Source of the DNA: an uncultured Lachnospiraceae bacterium
Lineage (GTDB): Bacteria > Bacillota > Clostridia > Lachnospirales > Lachnospiraceae
Direction of reading: 5' to 3'
DNA length: 28,591 nucleotides
Assembly (NCBI GenBank): GCA_900546325.1
Contig: URCR01000037.1
Location: forward strand, 1 to 28,591
Positions 1 through 8,352 of this stretch are shown here, piece by piece (position 1 is the stretch's first letter; every line of letters starts with the position of its first letter). A program made the position numbers and the translations under genes. Below the pieces are notes generated by a model, which worked only from the letters and a program-made list of their open reading frames with translations, was not told the origin of the DNA and did not search any database.

Positions 1-113
1 GTATTTTGTTCCATCTTCAATTACTTGCGTAAATTCGATGGAAGTGTCTTATATCTCCATAGCTAAAGCAAGGGGTTTTACGACACATTGGATAAAGCAG
101 CGATACAGGAATC
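1..113. other. Left edge, no supported gene
   Basis: This is the short stretch downstream of the icd stop. The plus strand is open in one frame from base 2 to a TGA at 140-142, about 46 codons with no start inside the window, and in another from base 1 to a TAA at 64-66. Either could be the tail of a plus-strand gene converging on icd. I recognise no family in either, and no terminator hairpin was seen, so nothing is called. Confidence 0.3.
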
Positions 114-1313
114 TTATGACAGATGTGATGCAATTGCTCTGATGAATTCTTCACTGTTCAGCACAACCGGATCCGGAATCGATGTGATCATCGCAAGATC
201 CTTCGTCATCTTTCCAGATTCAATGGTATCGAGTGTTGCCTTCTCCAGTCGCTCCGCAAATGCCTCCAGTTCTGTATTGCCGTCCAGTTCCCCTCTCTTC
301 TTCAAAGCTCCGGTCCATGCAAAAATGGTAGCCACCGAGTTCGTGGAAGTCACCTCACCATTCAGATGCCTGTAATAGTGACGCTGTACCGTCCCGTGTG
401 CCGCCTCATACTCATAACATCCATCCGGAGAAACGAGCACAGAAGTCATCATCGCAAGAGATCCAAACGCGGAAGATACCATATCACTCATCACATCTCC
501 ATCATAATTTTTGCATGCCCAGATAAATCCTCCTTCTGATTTCATCACGCGTGCCACCGCATCGTCAATCAGTGTGTAAAAATAAGTAATTCCGGCTTCC
601 TGAAACTTCTCCTCATATTCTGTATCGTAGATTTCCTGGAAAATATCTTTGAACGTATGGTCATATTTTTTAGAGATCGTATCTTTCGTCGCAAACCAGA
701 GATCCTGCTTCCTATCCAGTGCATAATTCATACAGCTTCTCGCAAAGCTTACAATCGACTTGTCCAGATTGTGCATTCCCTGTACAACCCCCGGACCCGA
801 AAAGGTATGGATCAACTCCCGCAGCTCAGTGCCATCCTCGGCAGTATAGACAAGTTCCGCCTTTCCGGCACCCGGAATCTTCAACTCCACTCCCTTGTAC
901 ACGTCTCCATAGGCGTGTCTCGCCAGCGTGATCGGTTTCTTCCAGTTTCGAACACACGGCTCAATTCCTTTCACAACGATTGGCTGACGAAATACGGTTC
1001 CATCTAACATCGCCCGGATTGTCCCGTTCGGACTTTTCCACATCTCTTTCAGGTTGTACTCTTCCATCCTGGCAGTATTCGGCGTGATCGTCGCACATTT
1101 TACGGCGACACCGTATTTTTTTGTTGCATTTGCAGAATCCACAGTAACCCGGTCATCTGTCTCGTTGCGATATTCCAGCCCGAGATCATAATATTCTGTC
1201 TTTAAATCCACATAAGGCAGAATCAAATGTTCTTTGATCATCTGCCACAAAATCCTCGTCATCTCATCGCCATCCATCTCTACAAGCGGTGTCGTCATCT
1301 GAATTTTCCCCAT
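114..1313 (-). CDS. icd: Isocitrate dehydrogenase, NADP type (type II, homodimeric)
   Basis: Oxidatively decarboxylates isocitrate to 2-oxoglutarate in the cytoplasm, with NADP as likely cofactor, supplying glutamate synthesis in an anaerobe. The 399 aa length fits the eukaryote-like homodimeric subfamily. Visible signatures are the N-terminal PLVEMDGDEMTR, the substrate loop KSPNGTIR (residues 93-100), the metal-site segment NYDGDVMSD (269-277) and AAHGTVQRHY (304-313). In this subfamily the Arg-His after HGTV marks NADP rather than NAD preference. A longer frame runs to 1349, but ATG at 1313 is chosen because AAGGAGG lies just upstream. It appears monocistronic: its own promoter is at 1395-1423 and the neighbouring operon ends in a terminator at 1504-1536. 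Function is secure by family; cofactor choice is inferred from motif. Confidence 0.95.
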   Translation of the reverse strand: MGKIQMTTPLVEMDGDEMTRILWQMIKEHLILPYVDLKTEYYDLGLEYRNETDDRVTVDSANATKKYGVAVKCATITPNTARMEEYNLKEMWKSPNGTIRAMLDGTVFRQPIVVKGIEPCVRNWKKPITLARHAYGDVYKGVELKIPGAGKAELVYTAEDGTELRELIHTFSGPGVVQGMHNLDKSIVSFARSCMNYALDRKQDLWFATKDTISKKYDHTFKDIFQEIYDTEYEEKFQEAGITYFYTLIDDAVARVMKSEGGFIWACKNYDGDVMSDMVSSAFGSLAMMTSVLVSPDGCYEYEAAHGTVQRHYYRHLNGEVTSTNSVATIFAWTGALKKRGELDGNTELEAFAERLEKATLDTIESGKMTKDLAMITSIPDPVVLNSEEFIRAIASHLS

Positions 1314-1394
1314 AATAAGTTCCTCCTTCCACAGCTCCATCCAAAACATTCTAAATATATTCTGAATATCTTTTTAAATTTCAAATTTTTTAAT

Positions 1395-1423
1395 ATTTTA
1401 CAGTTTTATGCAGATTATGTCAA
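1395..1423 (-). promoter_or_regulatory. icd promoter
   Basis: On the minus strand there is a perfect -35 TTGACA (1418-1423), a 17-base spacer and a -10 TAAAAT (1395-1400), in AT-rich DNA about 80 bases upstream of the icd start. This is a strong sigma-A-type match and the only good one before icd. Confidence 0.75.
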
Positions 1424-1503
1424 TAATTATTTGACTTTTTATTTTGTCAGAAGATTTTTATTGCATAAGATTCCGAAAAAATTTTCTATGTATTCTATGT
1501 AAT

Positions 1504-1536
1504 AAAAAAACAGGGATGCTGCTATATGAACATCCC
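1504..1536 (-). terminator. Terminator of the glucuronide operon
   Basis: Minus-strand hairpin GGGATG/CATCCC (1531-1536 with 1513-1518) with a 12-base loop, followed by TG and seven T residues (1504-1510 read in reverse). It lies about 45 bases after the GH2 stop and separates that operon from icd. Confidence 0.75.
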
Positions 1537-1581
1537 CATTTTCTTCTATGTTTTTCCGTATGCATTTCACCAAAACAAGTT

Positions 1582-3849
1582 TTAGTTTTCTTTTTTTATT
1601 TTCTGAAGCTCTGCATTGATATATGCCATTACGGCCTTCTTTTTCTCATCTGCATTATTTCCGCCCATATCCATCGCCGGCCGGTCTCCCATCACTCCGA
1701 GCATCGATTTCTTAATATTAATTCCCATCGTACTGCTGAGACCGTTTAACAGAACCTGACACGCCTCTGGATTCTCTATAATATCTTTTACGAGATCTTT
1801 TAAAGAATAGTATCCTTCTTTAAATTCCATCGGACGTACCACTGACAAATCTACATTGTCAAACCAGTTTGTCACACCTGCAACTTTATCTTCTTCACTT
1901 TCTTCAAAAGTATAAGATGGATTTGCCTCCATCACTTTCTCCAGCGTGATCGTATCGGTACAATTTCCGGCTTTTGCCGCAATTGTTGTAAAACCTTCTT
2001 TCAGCGGTACATTTTCAAATGTAAACACTTTATTTCCTGTCTTTTTCTCAATTACCGTCCCACCAATAGAAAGTGTAACTTCCGGACAGTTTGTGTAAAC
2101 TTTGATTGTCACAGTATCTGTTGTACGCTGTGCATAACGCTTGCTGCAAATATGGACAAACTCCTCCTCTGTCCAATATGCCTTATACAGGTAGAAAGCA
2201 TCTTTGCGGATCAGACGGTCAATTGTCATAAGCCCTTTGTTGTTGCGCCCTTTGACACCACCTTCATTTCTTGCATCACATCCAAAATCAAACATATTCC
2301 ATACATGCGTTGCCCAGAGCCACGGGCGTTCCTCAATAATCTTCGCCATATGCTCATGGTACACCGCCTGGAATTCTTCACTGTAATCTCCGCCTTTTGG
2401 ATCATCATTGTGATATGTTGTAATGCCTTCGCATCCATATTCGGAAATTCCGACCGGTCTTTCCGGGTGCATCTGGTGGAATGCATCCAGCCATGCCTCA
2501 TTATCTTCCAGTTTTCCGCCGTACCATCCGAAATAATGGTTATAGCTTACCACATCTGTAATCGCATTCTGTTCATTTTCCATTGGAAGGTTTGACACTT
2601 GAGCCATCGTCGTCATTCTTGTATCATCCAGCTCATGCACAAGTGCATTCAAGTCTTTTAGATTATCTACGAGTCCCGGAACTTCTCCCCCGATTGTAAT
2701 CTCATTTGAGATTCCCCAGAAACAGATGGACGGGTGATTAAAATTCTGGAAAATCAACTCTCTCATCTGACTTCTGCAATTTTCATGAGCATCCGGATCT
2801 GCGTTCATTGCTGAGATAAACGGAATCTCTGCCCAGACAATAAATCCCGCCTCATCGCAAAGATCATAAAAATCCTGGCTGTGCTGATAATGTGCAAGGC
2901 GGATGGTATTCGCCCCAACTTCTTTGATCAGCAGAATATCTTCATAATGATCCTCAAATGTCAGCGCATTTCCAAGATCATATTTATCCTGATGTCTTGA
3001 TACTCCGCGGAGTGGCATACTTTTTCCATTTAAGAAAAATCCTTTCTGCGGATCAACCGTATATTCACGAACTCCAAGCCTTGTTTCGATTTCATCTATT
3101 ACTTCATTGTGGCGTACCAGTCTCGCACAAACAGTGTAAAGATATGGATCTTCCACTCCCTGCCACAAATGTGCATCAAGAAGTTCCACAGATACCTGTG
3201 TGTCCTGTGTGGCCGGACGGACTGCAAACACCTTTGTTTCCCCGTCTTCGTCATAGATCTCAAACTCTACGCGGTCGCCTTCCAAAGCATTTGTCACATA
3301 AGAATGAATATCTACAAGTGCATTCTTCCCCTGGATTTTAGAGGAAACTTTGATTCCCGGTGCCCCATGATAATCCAGATCAAAGTGAGATTCACTTACA
3401 ACAACAAGGTTAACATCTCTGTACAGTCCTCCATAAAAAGTAAAGTCTGCCATCTGTGGATAAACATTTGATTTCGGTGCATTGTCCACGCATACGGCGA
3501 TCAGATTTTCTCCGTTTTCCTCCAGCTCATCAGTGATATCTGCGCGGAAAATGCTGAACCCACCTTCATGGCTGCACACTTTCTTTCCATTTACATAAGC
3601 CGTGCATACATTTGCTGCTGCCTGAAATTCCAAGTAAATACGGCTGTGCGGCTTCACTGTATACGGACCCAGTTCTTTTACATACCAGCAGGCTCCGCGG
3701 TAATAGTCCGAACCTCCATCCTGACCATCATACTGATTCCATGTATGTGGAAGATCTACTACTTCCCAGTTCTCTTCACACACCGTCGGCAGTTCTTTCT
3801 GTTCTTTGCTGAAAGACCATCCTTCATTGATATTAATAATTTCTCTCAC
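1582..3849 (-). CDS. Glycoside hydrolase family 2, probable beta-glucuronidase, with C-terminal helical extension
   Basis: Retaining exo-glycosidase of 755 aa, with no signal peptide, so cytoplasmic. Apparent domains are an N-terminal jelly roll (about 1-155), an Ig-like domain (160-262), a TIM barrel (263-560), a further beta domain (565-640) and a mostly helical tail (645-755). E383 in the SNE motif is the expected acid/base and E470 in ISEYG the nucleophile. N536-x-K538 in RNNKG matches the carboxylate-recognition pair of beta-glucuronidases, although many GH2 beta-galactosidases carry a similar N-D-K. HVWNMFDF (515-522) is more galactosidase-like. The glucuronate genes and GPH transporter in the same operon favour glucuronidase. 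Start is GTG, with AAGGAGG seven bases upstream. It is the last gene of the operon. The alternative is a beta-galactosidase or galacturonidase. Confidence 0.75.
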   Translation of the reverse strand: MREIININEGWSFSKEQKELPTVCEENWEVVDLPHTWNQYDGQDGGSDYYRGACWYVKELGPYTVKPHSRIYLEFQAAANVCTAYVNGKKVCSHEGGFSIFRADITDELEENGENLIAVCVDNAPKSNVYPQMADFTFYGGLYRDVNLVVVSESHFDLDYHGAPGIKVSSKIQGKNALVDIHSYVTNALEGDRVEFEIYDEDGETKVFAVRPATQDTQVSVELLDAHLWQGVEDPYLYTVCARLVRHNEVIDEIETRLGVREYTVDPQKGFFLNGKSMPLRGVSRHQDKYDLGNALTFEDHYEDILLIKEVGANTIRLAHYQHSQDFYDLCDEAGFIVWAEIPFISAMNADPDAHENCRSQMRELIFQNFNHPSICFWGISNEITIGGEVPGLVDNLKDLNALVHELDDTRMTTMAQVSNLPMENEQNAITDVVSYNHYFGWYGGKLEDNEAWLDAFHQMHPERPVGISEYGCEGITTYHNDDPKGGDYSEEFQAVYHEHMAKIIEERPWLWATHVWNMFDFGCDARNEGGVKGRNNKGLMTIDRLIRKDAFYLYKAYWTEEEFVHICSKRYAQRTTDTVTIKVYTNCPEVTLSIGGTVIEKKTGNKVFTFENVPLKEGFTTIAAKAGNCTDTITLEKVMEANPSYTFEESEEDKVAGVTNWFDNVDLSVVRPMEFKEGYYSLKDLVKDIIENPEACQVLLNGLSSTMGINIKKSMLGVMGDRPAMDMGGNNADEKKKAVMAYINAELQKIKKEN

Positions 3850-3879
3850 GTTGCTGCCTCCTTTTTCATTTTGAATGAC

Positions 3880-4731
3880 TTATTCGGAAAGATTCTTCTG
3901 AAATTCCTCAATTCTTTCTTCTTGATATATTCCTGCATAGGTTCCGGAGAGGAATTTTTCCAGCCCCTCTGACAGGAACTGCTCCCAGGAACTCTTCTCT
4001 TTTTTTACAAGAATCGGATAATACAGCACTCCGTTATCCTCTGCCGCTTTCTGATCCCCCGGAGCATCACCGATCATCAGCACATGGTCTTTTTCATACC
4101 CTGCCTGCAAAAGCTGACTGATGCAGTAAGCCTTTGTTCCGGCATCCTGTGCCAGCATGATGTCCGTATGTTCAATCAGATTGTGCCTTGTCCACTCTTC
4201 TTTGACTGCTCCTGCATTTGCAGAAGACACAATCGCTACATCTGCCACAGCATGGGCTGCTGCAAGTCCTGCTTTCGCACCTTCAAACGGAAGATTCTCC
4301 TCTTCCGGAAGGTTTTGGATTGCAGCATTGACCTGGTTGGACCACTCCAGCGCCATGCGAAGTGACTTGCTCTCTCTCTGAGCAAGTACTTCTTCAATTG
4401 CACGATTTGACAGTTCTTTCGTTGTCTCTGTCCAGTGAAGAAATGTCTCCAGATCCTCGATTCGCACATCGTCATAGCTTTCTTCTGCCTCTTTCAATGC
4501 GATCGCAAGCCCTTTGAACCGATTGATCCCTCTTGTCATTGTATAAAGATTGACTTCATTCCAACGTGCAAGAAGCTCTTTTTCATGAGCATGGAGTCCC
4601 CATACTTCGATCATACACGGTCCAAAACAGCGGAAATGTTTAATATCCATCGTGTCCATCGCACATCCGTCTGAATCGACGCAGATCAAAAAGTCATGTT
4701 TTCTTTCGAAAGAATCAAATATCGTTGACAT
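3880..4731 (-). CDS. HAD-superfamily hydrolase in the glucuronide operon
   Basis: A 283 aa cytoplasmic haloacid-dehalogenase-fold protein, probably a phosphatase of unknown substrate. HAD motif I is VDSDGCAMDT with nucleophile D19 and acid/base D21. Motif II is IVSSAN (Ser169/170), motif III probably K200, and motif IV GDAPGD (221-226). About 140 residues separate motifs I and II, so it has a large helical C1-type cap. Its start is fixed by AGGAGG, which overlaps the uxaC stop; GH2 follows 30 bases downstream. Tight packing between uxaC and the glycosidase suggests a role in glucuronide metabolism, for example removing a phosphorylated side product or aglycone phosphate, but nothing in the sequence names the substrate. 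Confidence 0.85.
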   Translation of the reverse strand: MSTIFDSFERKHDFLICVDSDGCAMDTMDIKHFRCFGPCMIEVWGLHAHEKELLARWNEVNLYTMTRGINRFKGLAIALKEAEESYDDVRIEDLETFLHWTETTKELSNRAIEEVLAQRESKSLRMALEWSNQVNAAIQNLPEEENLPFEGAKAGLAAAHAVADVAIVSSANAGAVKEEWTRHNLIEHTDIMLAQDAGTKAYCISQLLQAGYEKDHVLMIGDAPGDQKAAEDNGVLYYPILVKKEKSSWEQFLSEGLEKFLSGTYAGIYQEERIEEFQKNLSE

Positions 4732-4740
4732 GTATGCCTC

Positions 4741-6141
4741 CTAAAATCCGAAATACTCCATTGCGTTATTGTAGCAGATATTTTCTACCATCTGTCCGAG
4801 GAATTCCATATCTGCCGGATATTCTCCATTCTCAACAAGGTTTCCGATGTAGTTGCAGAGGATACGGCGGAAGTATTCGTGTCTCGGGAAAGAAAGGAAG
4901 CTTCTTGAGTCTGTAAGCATTCCGACAAAAGCAGACAGAAGACCAATCTGGCTTAATACGTCTAACTGTGCTTCCATACCACGTTTCTGATCAAGGAACC
5001 ACCATGCAGCACCAAACTGAACCTTTCCTTTGCAAGAACCATCCTGGAAGTTTCCGGCCATACTTGCAAGCATCTCATTGTCTTTTGCATTCAGACAGTA
5101 GAGAATTGTCTTTGGAAGTTCTGCATTGTAGTCCATTGCATTTAAGAGTGCACTTAATTCTTTTGCATAGCAGATATCATCGATAGAATCAAATCCTGCA
5201 TCCGGTCCTAATTTTTCAAACATTCTTGTAGAGTTATTGCGGACCGCTCCGATGTGAAGCTGCATCGTCCAGCTTCTCTTGTGGTAATTGCTTCCCAGAA
5301 ATACAAGAACATTTCCTTTGAATTTCTTGATTTCTTCTGCGGTCAGTTTTTCTCCTGCCAGCGCTTTTTTGAAGATTGCATCTACCTCTTCTTCAGATGC
5401 TTTGATATAGAGATTTTCATCTAATCCATGGTCGCTGACACGGCAGCCGGCTTCTGCAAAGTAGTTGATTCTCTCTTCCAGTGCTTTCTTTAATGTTTCG
5501 ATAGAATTGATTTCATATCCTACGACTTCTGAAAGTTTTGCAATATACTCTGCAAAATCAGCTTTATCGATTCCAAGTGCTTTGTCCGGACGGAATGTCG
5601 GAAGTACCTGAATTTCAAATCCATCTTCTTTTAATGCTTTGTGGTATCTCAGATCGTCTGCCGGATCATCTGTCGAGCAGAGCACTGTGATGTTCATCAT
5701 GCGGAGAAGATTTCTTACAGAGAATTCTTTTGTGTTGAGCATTTGATTACACTTCTCGTAAATTTCTTTCTCTGTCTTCGGGCTTAACGGCTCTTCAATA
5801 CCGAAATAGCGCTGTAATTCCAGGTGTGTCCAGTGGTACAGCGGATTTCCGAATGTATATGGAATTGTTTCAGCCCATTTGCTGAATTTTTCCTGGAAGG
5901 AAACTTCTTTTCCTGTCACATACTCTTCTTTGATCCCGTTTGTTCTGAGTGCCCGCCACTTATAGTGGTCTCCTCCAAGCCAGATTTCCCCGATGTCGTT
6001 GAACACTTTATCTTCGTAGATTTCCTGTACATTCAAGTGGTTATGGAAATCACAGATCGGCATTTTTGCCGCATGATCATGATATAATACTTTCGCTGTC
6101 TCTGTCTCTAAAAGGAAATCTTTGTCCATAAATTTTTTCAT
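4741..6141 (-). CDS. uxaC: Glucuronate isomerase
   Basis: Interconverts D-glucuronate and D-fructuronate (and D-galacturonate and tagaturonate) in the cytoplasm, the entry step of hexuronate catabolism. The 466 aa length is typical. The start of the amidohydrolase-like barrel shows ICDFHNHLN with the metal-binding H33-x-H35, and the protein is full length and collinear with the UxaC family, including RVSDHGLD in the middle and the RHEYFRR segment near the C-terminus. ATG at 6141 is preceded by AAGGAG at nine bases. Just upstream is a 165-base gap holding three stem-loops. Neighbouring uxuB and uxuA indicate the glucuronate branch rather than the galacturonate branch (no uxaA or uxaB here). 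Confidence 0.97.
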   Translation of the reverse strand: MKKFMDKDFLLETETAKVLYHDHAAKMPICDFHNHLNVQEIYEDKVFNDIGEIWLGGDHYKWRALRTNGIKEEYVTGKEVSFQEKFSKWAETIPYTFGNPLYHWTHLELQRYFGIEEPLSPKTEKEIYEKCNQMLNTKEFSVRNLLRMMNITVLCSTDDPADDLRYHKALKEDGFEIQVLPTFRPDKALGIDKADFAEYIAKLSEVVGYEINSIETLKKALEERINYFAEAGCRVSDHGLDENLYIKASEEEVDAIFKKALAGEKLTAEEIKKFKGNVLVFLGSNYHKRSWTMQLHIGAVRNNSTRMFEKLGPDAGFDSIDDICYAKELSALLNAMDYNAELPKTILYCLNAKDNEMLASMAGNFQDGSCKGKVQFGAAWWFLDQKRGMEAQLDVLSQIGLLSAFVGMLTDSRSFLSFPRHEYFRRILCNYIGNLVENGEYPADMEFLGQMVENICYNNAMEYFGF

Positions 6142-6171
6142 TTTTATTTTCTCCTTGTCTACTCTTTTCTA

Positions 6172-6206
6172 ATCTTCCCGGGCAGGCACCGCCTTAGCCG
6201 GAAGAT
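6172..6206 (-). other. Stem-loop just upstream of uxaC
   Basis: An outer stem of seven pairs (6172-6178 with 6200-6206) continues inward through GGC/GCC (6181-6183 with 6197-6199) and AGGC/GCCT (6184-6187 with 6191-6194), around a three-base loop. That makes about 14 pairs with small bulges. No T-run follows on the minus strand, so it is not a standard terminator; it could protect or process the mRNA 5' of uxaC. Confidence 0.55.
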
Positions 6207-6212
6207 CTGTCG

Positions 6213-6233
6213 TTTATCCTTTTACAGGATAAA
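6213..6233 (-). other. Small stem-loop between uxuB and uxaC
   Basis: Perfect seven-base inverted repeat TTTATCC/GGATAAA (6213-6219 and 6227-6233) with a seven-base loop. It is the middle one of three consecutive hairpins in this intercistronic gap. Confidence 0.45.
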
Positions 6234-6237
6234 GAAC

Positions 6238-6280
6238 GCCAATGCAGAAAAACAGACTCTGCATGTTCTTCTGCATTGGC
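6238..6280 (-). other. Long intercistronic hairpin after uxuB
   Basis: Perfect 12-base inverted repeat (6238-6249 with 6269-6280, GCCAATGCAGAA and its complement) around a 19-base loop, 26 bases after the uxuB stop. The loop holds TCTGCAT (6258-6264), which can pair with the same left arm instead, so two alternative folds exist. There is no T-tract, so termination is doubtful; a processing or stability element is more likely. Confidence 0.55.
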
Positions 6281-6306
6281 AATGTGTCTTTTCTATCTGA
6301 TTACTA

Positions 6307-7152
6307 TTATACGCCTGAGTAAGCAGAGAACCCGCCGTCTACCGGAATTACTACACCATTTACGAAGCTTGAAGCATCTTCGCACATTAAGTATAATAAT
6401 GTACCGATCAACTCTTCTGATTTACCGAAACGATCCATCGGTGTATTTCTTAAAATCTTCTCTGTACGTGCTGTCGGTGTTCCGTCATCGTTAAATAATA
6501 ATTTTTCATTCTGCTTTGACACGAAGAATCCCGGTGCGATTGCGTTGCAGCGGATTCCAACTTTTGAGAAATGTACTGCAAGCCACTGTGTAAAGTTAGA
6601 AATGGCAGCCTTTGCTCCGCTGTATGCCGGAATCTTTGTCAGTGGTGTGAACGCATTCATGCTGGAAATATTGATGATGCTTGCACCTTTCTTGTCCATC
6701 ATGTCCTGAGCAAATACCTGTGTCGGAAGCAGTGTTCCAAGGTAGTTTAAGTTAAATACAAACTCTACTCCGGATACATCAAGGTCAAAGAATGTCTTCA
6801 TCTGATTTAAGTCCTCTTTGTGGAAGAACTCATTGTCTGTTGTCGCTCTCGGATTGTTTCCGCCTGCTCCGTTGATCAGAATATCACATGTTCCGAAATC
6901 TGCAAGAATCGCATCTCTTGCTGCCTCGATGCTCTCTCTCTGAAGTACGTTACATGCATATCCTTTTGCGATTCCTCCGTCTTTGACGATCGCATCTGCG
7001 TTTGCTTTTGCTGCCTCCTCATTGAGGTCAAGAAGAGCAACTTTTGCTCCTGTCTCAGCAACAGCTGCCGCGAACATAGAGCAGAGAACTCCGCCCGCTC
7101 CTGTCACAACTACTACTTTATCTTTCAGATCAATTTGAAATGGAAGTTTCAT
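6307..7152 (-). CDS. uxuB: D-fructuronate reductase (mannonate oxidoreductase), SDR type
   Basis: Reduces D-fructuronate to D-mannonate with NAD(P)H in the cytoplasm. The 281 aa protein is a classical short-chain dehydrogenase: cofactor loop TGAGGVLC (17-24), NGAG (94-97), and catalytic S164, Y177 and K181 in the YSGAK motif. The SDR form resembles Bacillus subtilis YjmF/UxuB, not the 480-residue E. coli UxuB. The cofactor loop ends in Cys instead of the usual Gly, as in other mannonate-oxidoreductase-type SDRs I recall. No strong ribosome binding site precedes the ATG (a weak GGAG lies 11 bases away). The gene follows uxuA by 35 bases. Substrate assignment rests mainly on lying between uxuA and uxaC. 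Confidence 0.9.
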   Translation of the reverse strand: MKLPFQIDLKDKVVVVTGAGGVLCSMFAAAVAETGAKVALLDLNEEAAKANADAIVKDGGIAKGYACNVLQRESIEAARDAILADFGTCDILINGAGGNNPRATTDNEFFHKEDLNQMKTFFDLDVSGVEFVFNLNYLGTLLPTQVFAQDMMDKKGASIINISSMNAFTPLTKIPAYSGAKAAISNFTQWLAVHFSKVGIRCNAIAPGFFVSKQNEKLLFNDDGTPTARTEKILRNTPMDRFGKSEELIGTLLYLMCEDASSFVNGVVIPVDGGFSAYSGV

Positions 7153-7187
7153 AATTTTCCACGCTCCAATCTTTTCATTTTTACGAA

Positions 7188-8228
7188 CTATTTGTCTAAT
7201 TTATCGAGGGTTTCCCAGATTCCTGTCATGTACATTGCGCCTAACGCTCTGTCATACAGTCCGTATCCCGGTTTTCCGGTCTCTCCCCAGATCATTCTTC
7301 CGTGATCCGGTCTTAAATATCCCTCAAATCCGGCATCGTGATATGCCTTTAAGATTTCAACGATATCTAATGATCCACACGGAGAATAGTGTGCACTTTC
7401 CTCAAAGGAACCATCTTCCAGAATCTTGACATTTCTTACATGCGCAAAGTGAATCCGTCCCATTGCCGCATATTTCTTCACCATCTCTGCGTAGTTGTTA
7501 AATGTCGCACAGCCGAGGCTTCCGCTGCAAAGTGTCAGCCCATGGTGTTTGTCATCGTAGAGACTTAAGAAACGATCAATGTTCTCCTCACATGTGATGA
7601 TTCTCGGAATTCCGAAAATAGACCACGGTGGATCATCCGGATGAATTCCCATGTTGACATCAAACTCGATCGCTGTCGGCATGATTTCATTGATGAAATA
7701 AGCAAGGTTCTCCCACAGTCCTTCTTCTCCAAGATCTTTGTATGCCTGGATCAGCTCTGCCATTTCCTCAGTTGAATAGGAAGAATCCCATCCCGGAAGA
7801 GCTAATTTTGTCGGATCCATCTGAGCTACATGTTCTTTATAGTACACAAGCGCATTAGATCCATCCGGCAGTTCCTTGTCCAGCTGTGATCTTGTCCAGT
7901 CAAATACCGGCATGAAATTGTAGCAGATACATTTCACACCCGCTTTTGCAAGACGTCTGATATTCTCCTTATAATTCTCGATATACTGCTGATAGTTTCC
8001 TCTCCTCAGCTTGATATCCTCATGAACCGGAACACTCTCGATGACTTCCATCTCAAGTCCTTTTTCTTCTACCTGGGCTTTTAATTTCAGGATTTCTTCT
8101 TCCGGCCATACTTCTCCGACAGGAACACTGTAAACAGCTGTCACGACACCTGTCATTCCCGGAATCTGACGAATGTTGTCCAGAGTTACCGGATCATCTG
8201 GTCCATACCAGCGAAATGTCATTTTCAT
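7188..8228 (-). CDS. uxuA: Mannonate dehydratase
   Basis: Dehydrates D-mannonate to 2-keto-3-deoxygluconate with a divalent metal. The 346 aa length matches the shorter Gram-positive UxuA form. Family motifs are present: FRWYGPDDPV at the N-terminus, GIHPDDPP (194-201), the metal-site CSGS (234-237), FAHVRN with H263, and RPDHGR with D308-H309. Three in-frame ATGs (8234, 8228, 8222) are candidates; 8228 is chosen because AGGAG sits eight bases upstream of it, while 8234 is too close and 8222 too far. The product KDG must be handled by a kinase and aldolase encoded outside this window. Confidence 0.96.
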   Translation of the reverse strand: MKMTFRWYGPDDPVTLDNIRQIPGMTGVVTAVYSVPVGEVWPEEEILKLKAQVEEKGLEMEVIESVPVHEDIKLRRGNYQQYIENYKENIRRLAKAGVKCICYNFMPVFDWTRSQLDKELPDGSNALVYYKEHVAQMDPTKLALPGWDSSYSTEEMAELIQAYKDLGEEGLWENLAYFINEIMPTAIEFDVNMGIHPDDPPWSIFGIPRIITCEENIDRFLSLYDDKHHGLTLCSGSLGCATFNNYAEMVKKYAAMGRIHFAHVRNVKILEDGSFEESAHYSPCGSLDIVEILKAYHDAGFEGYLRPDHGRMIWGETGKPGYGLYDRALGAMYMTGIWETLDKLDK

Positions 8229-8299
8229 ACACATTTCTCCTTTCGTTTTTATTTATATTATTATGCGTTATAATGAAACGCAAAATATCACTTTCAATA

Positions 8300-8330
8300 C
8301 CGACAGGCAGCCGCAATTGCTGACTGCCGG
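8300..8330 (-). other. Intercistronic hairpin between transporter and uxuA
   Basis: Twelve-pair stem (8300-8311 with 8319-8330) with one mismatch and one G-T pair around a seven-base loop, 22 bases after the transporter stop. A smaller six-pair hairpin TGCGTT/AACGCA lies at 8264-8282. Neither is followed by a T-run on the minus strand, so they look like mRNA stability or processing elements that could set different transporter and enzyme levels. Confidence 0.5.
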
Positions 8331-8352
8331 ATAACTTTTCAGAAACAGCGGA

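Noticed and set aside
3568..3972. Plus-strand frame of 134 codons opposite the GH2 and HAD genes
   Set aside because: It runs across two real minus-strand genes and their ribosome binding site, and shows no domain or start signal of its own.
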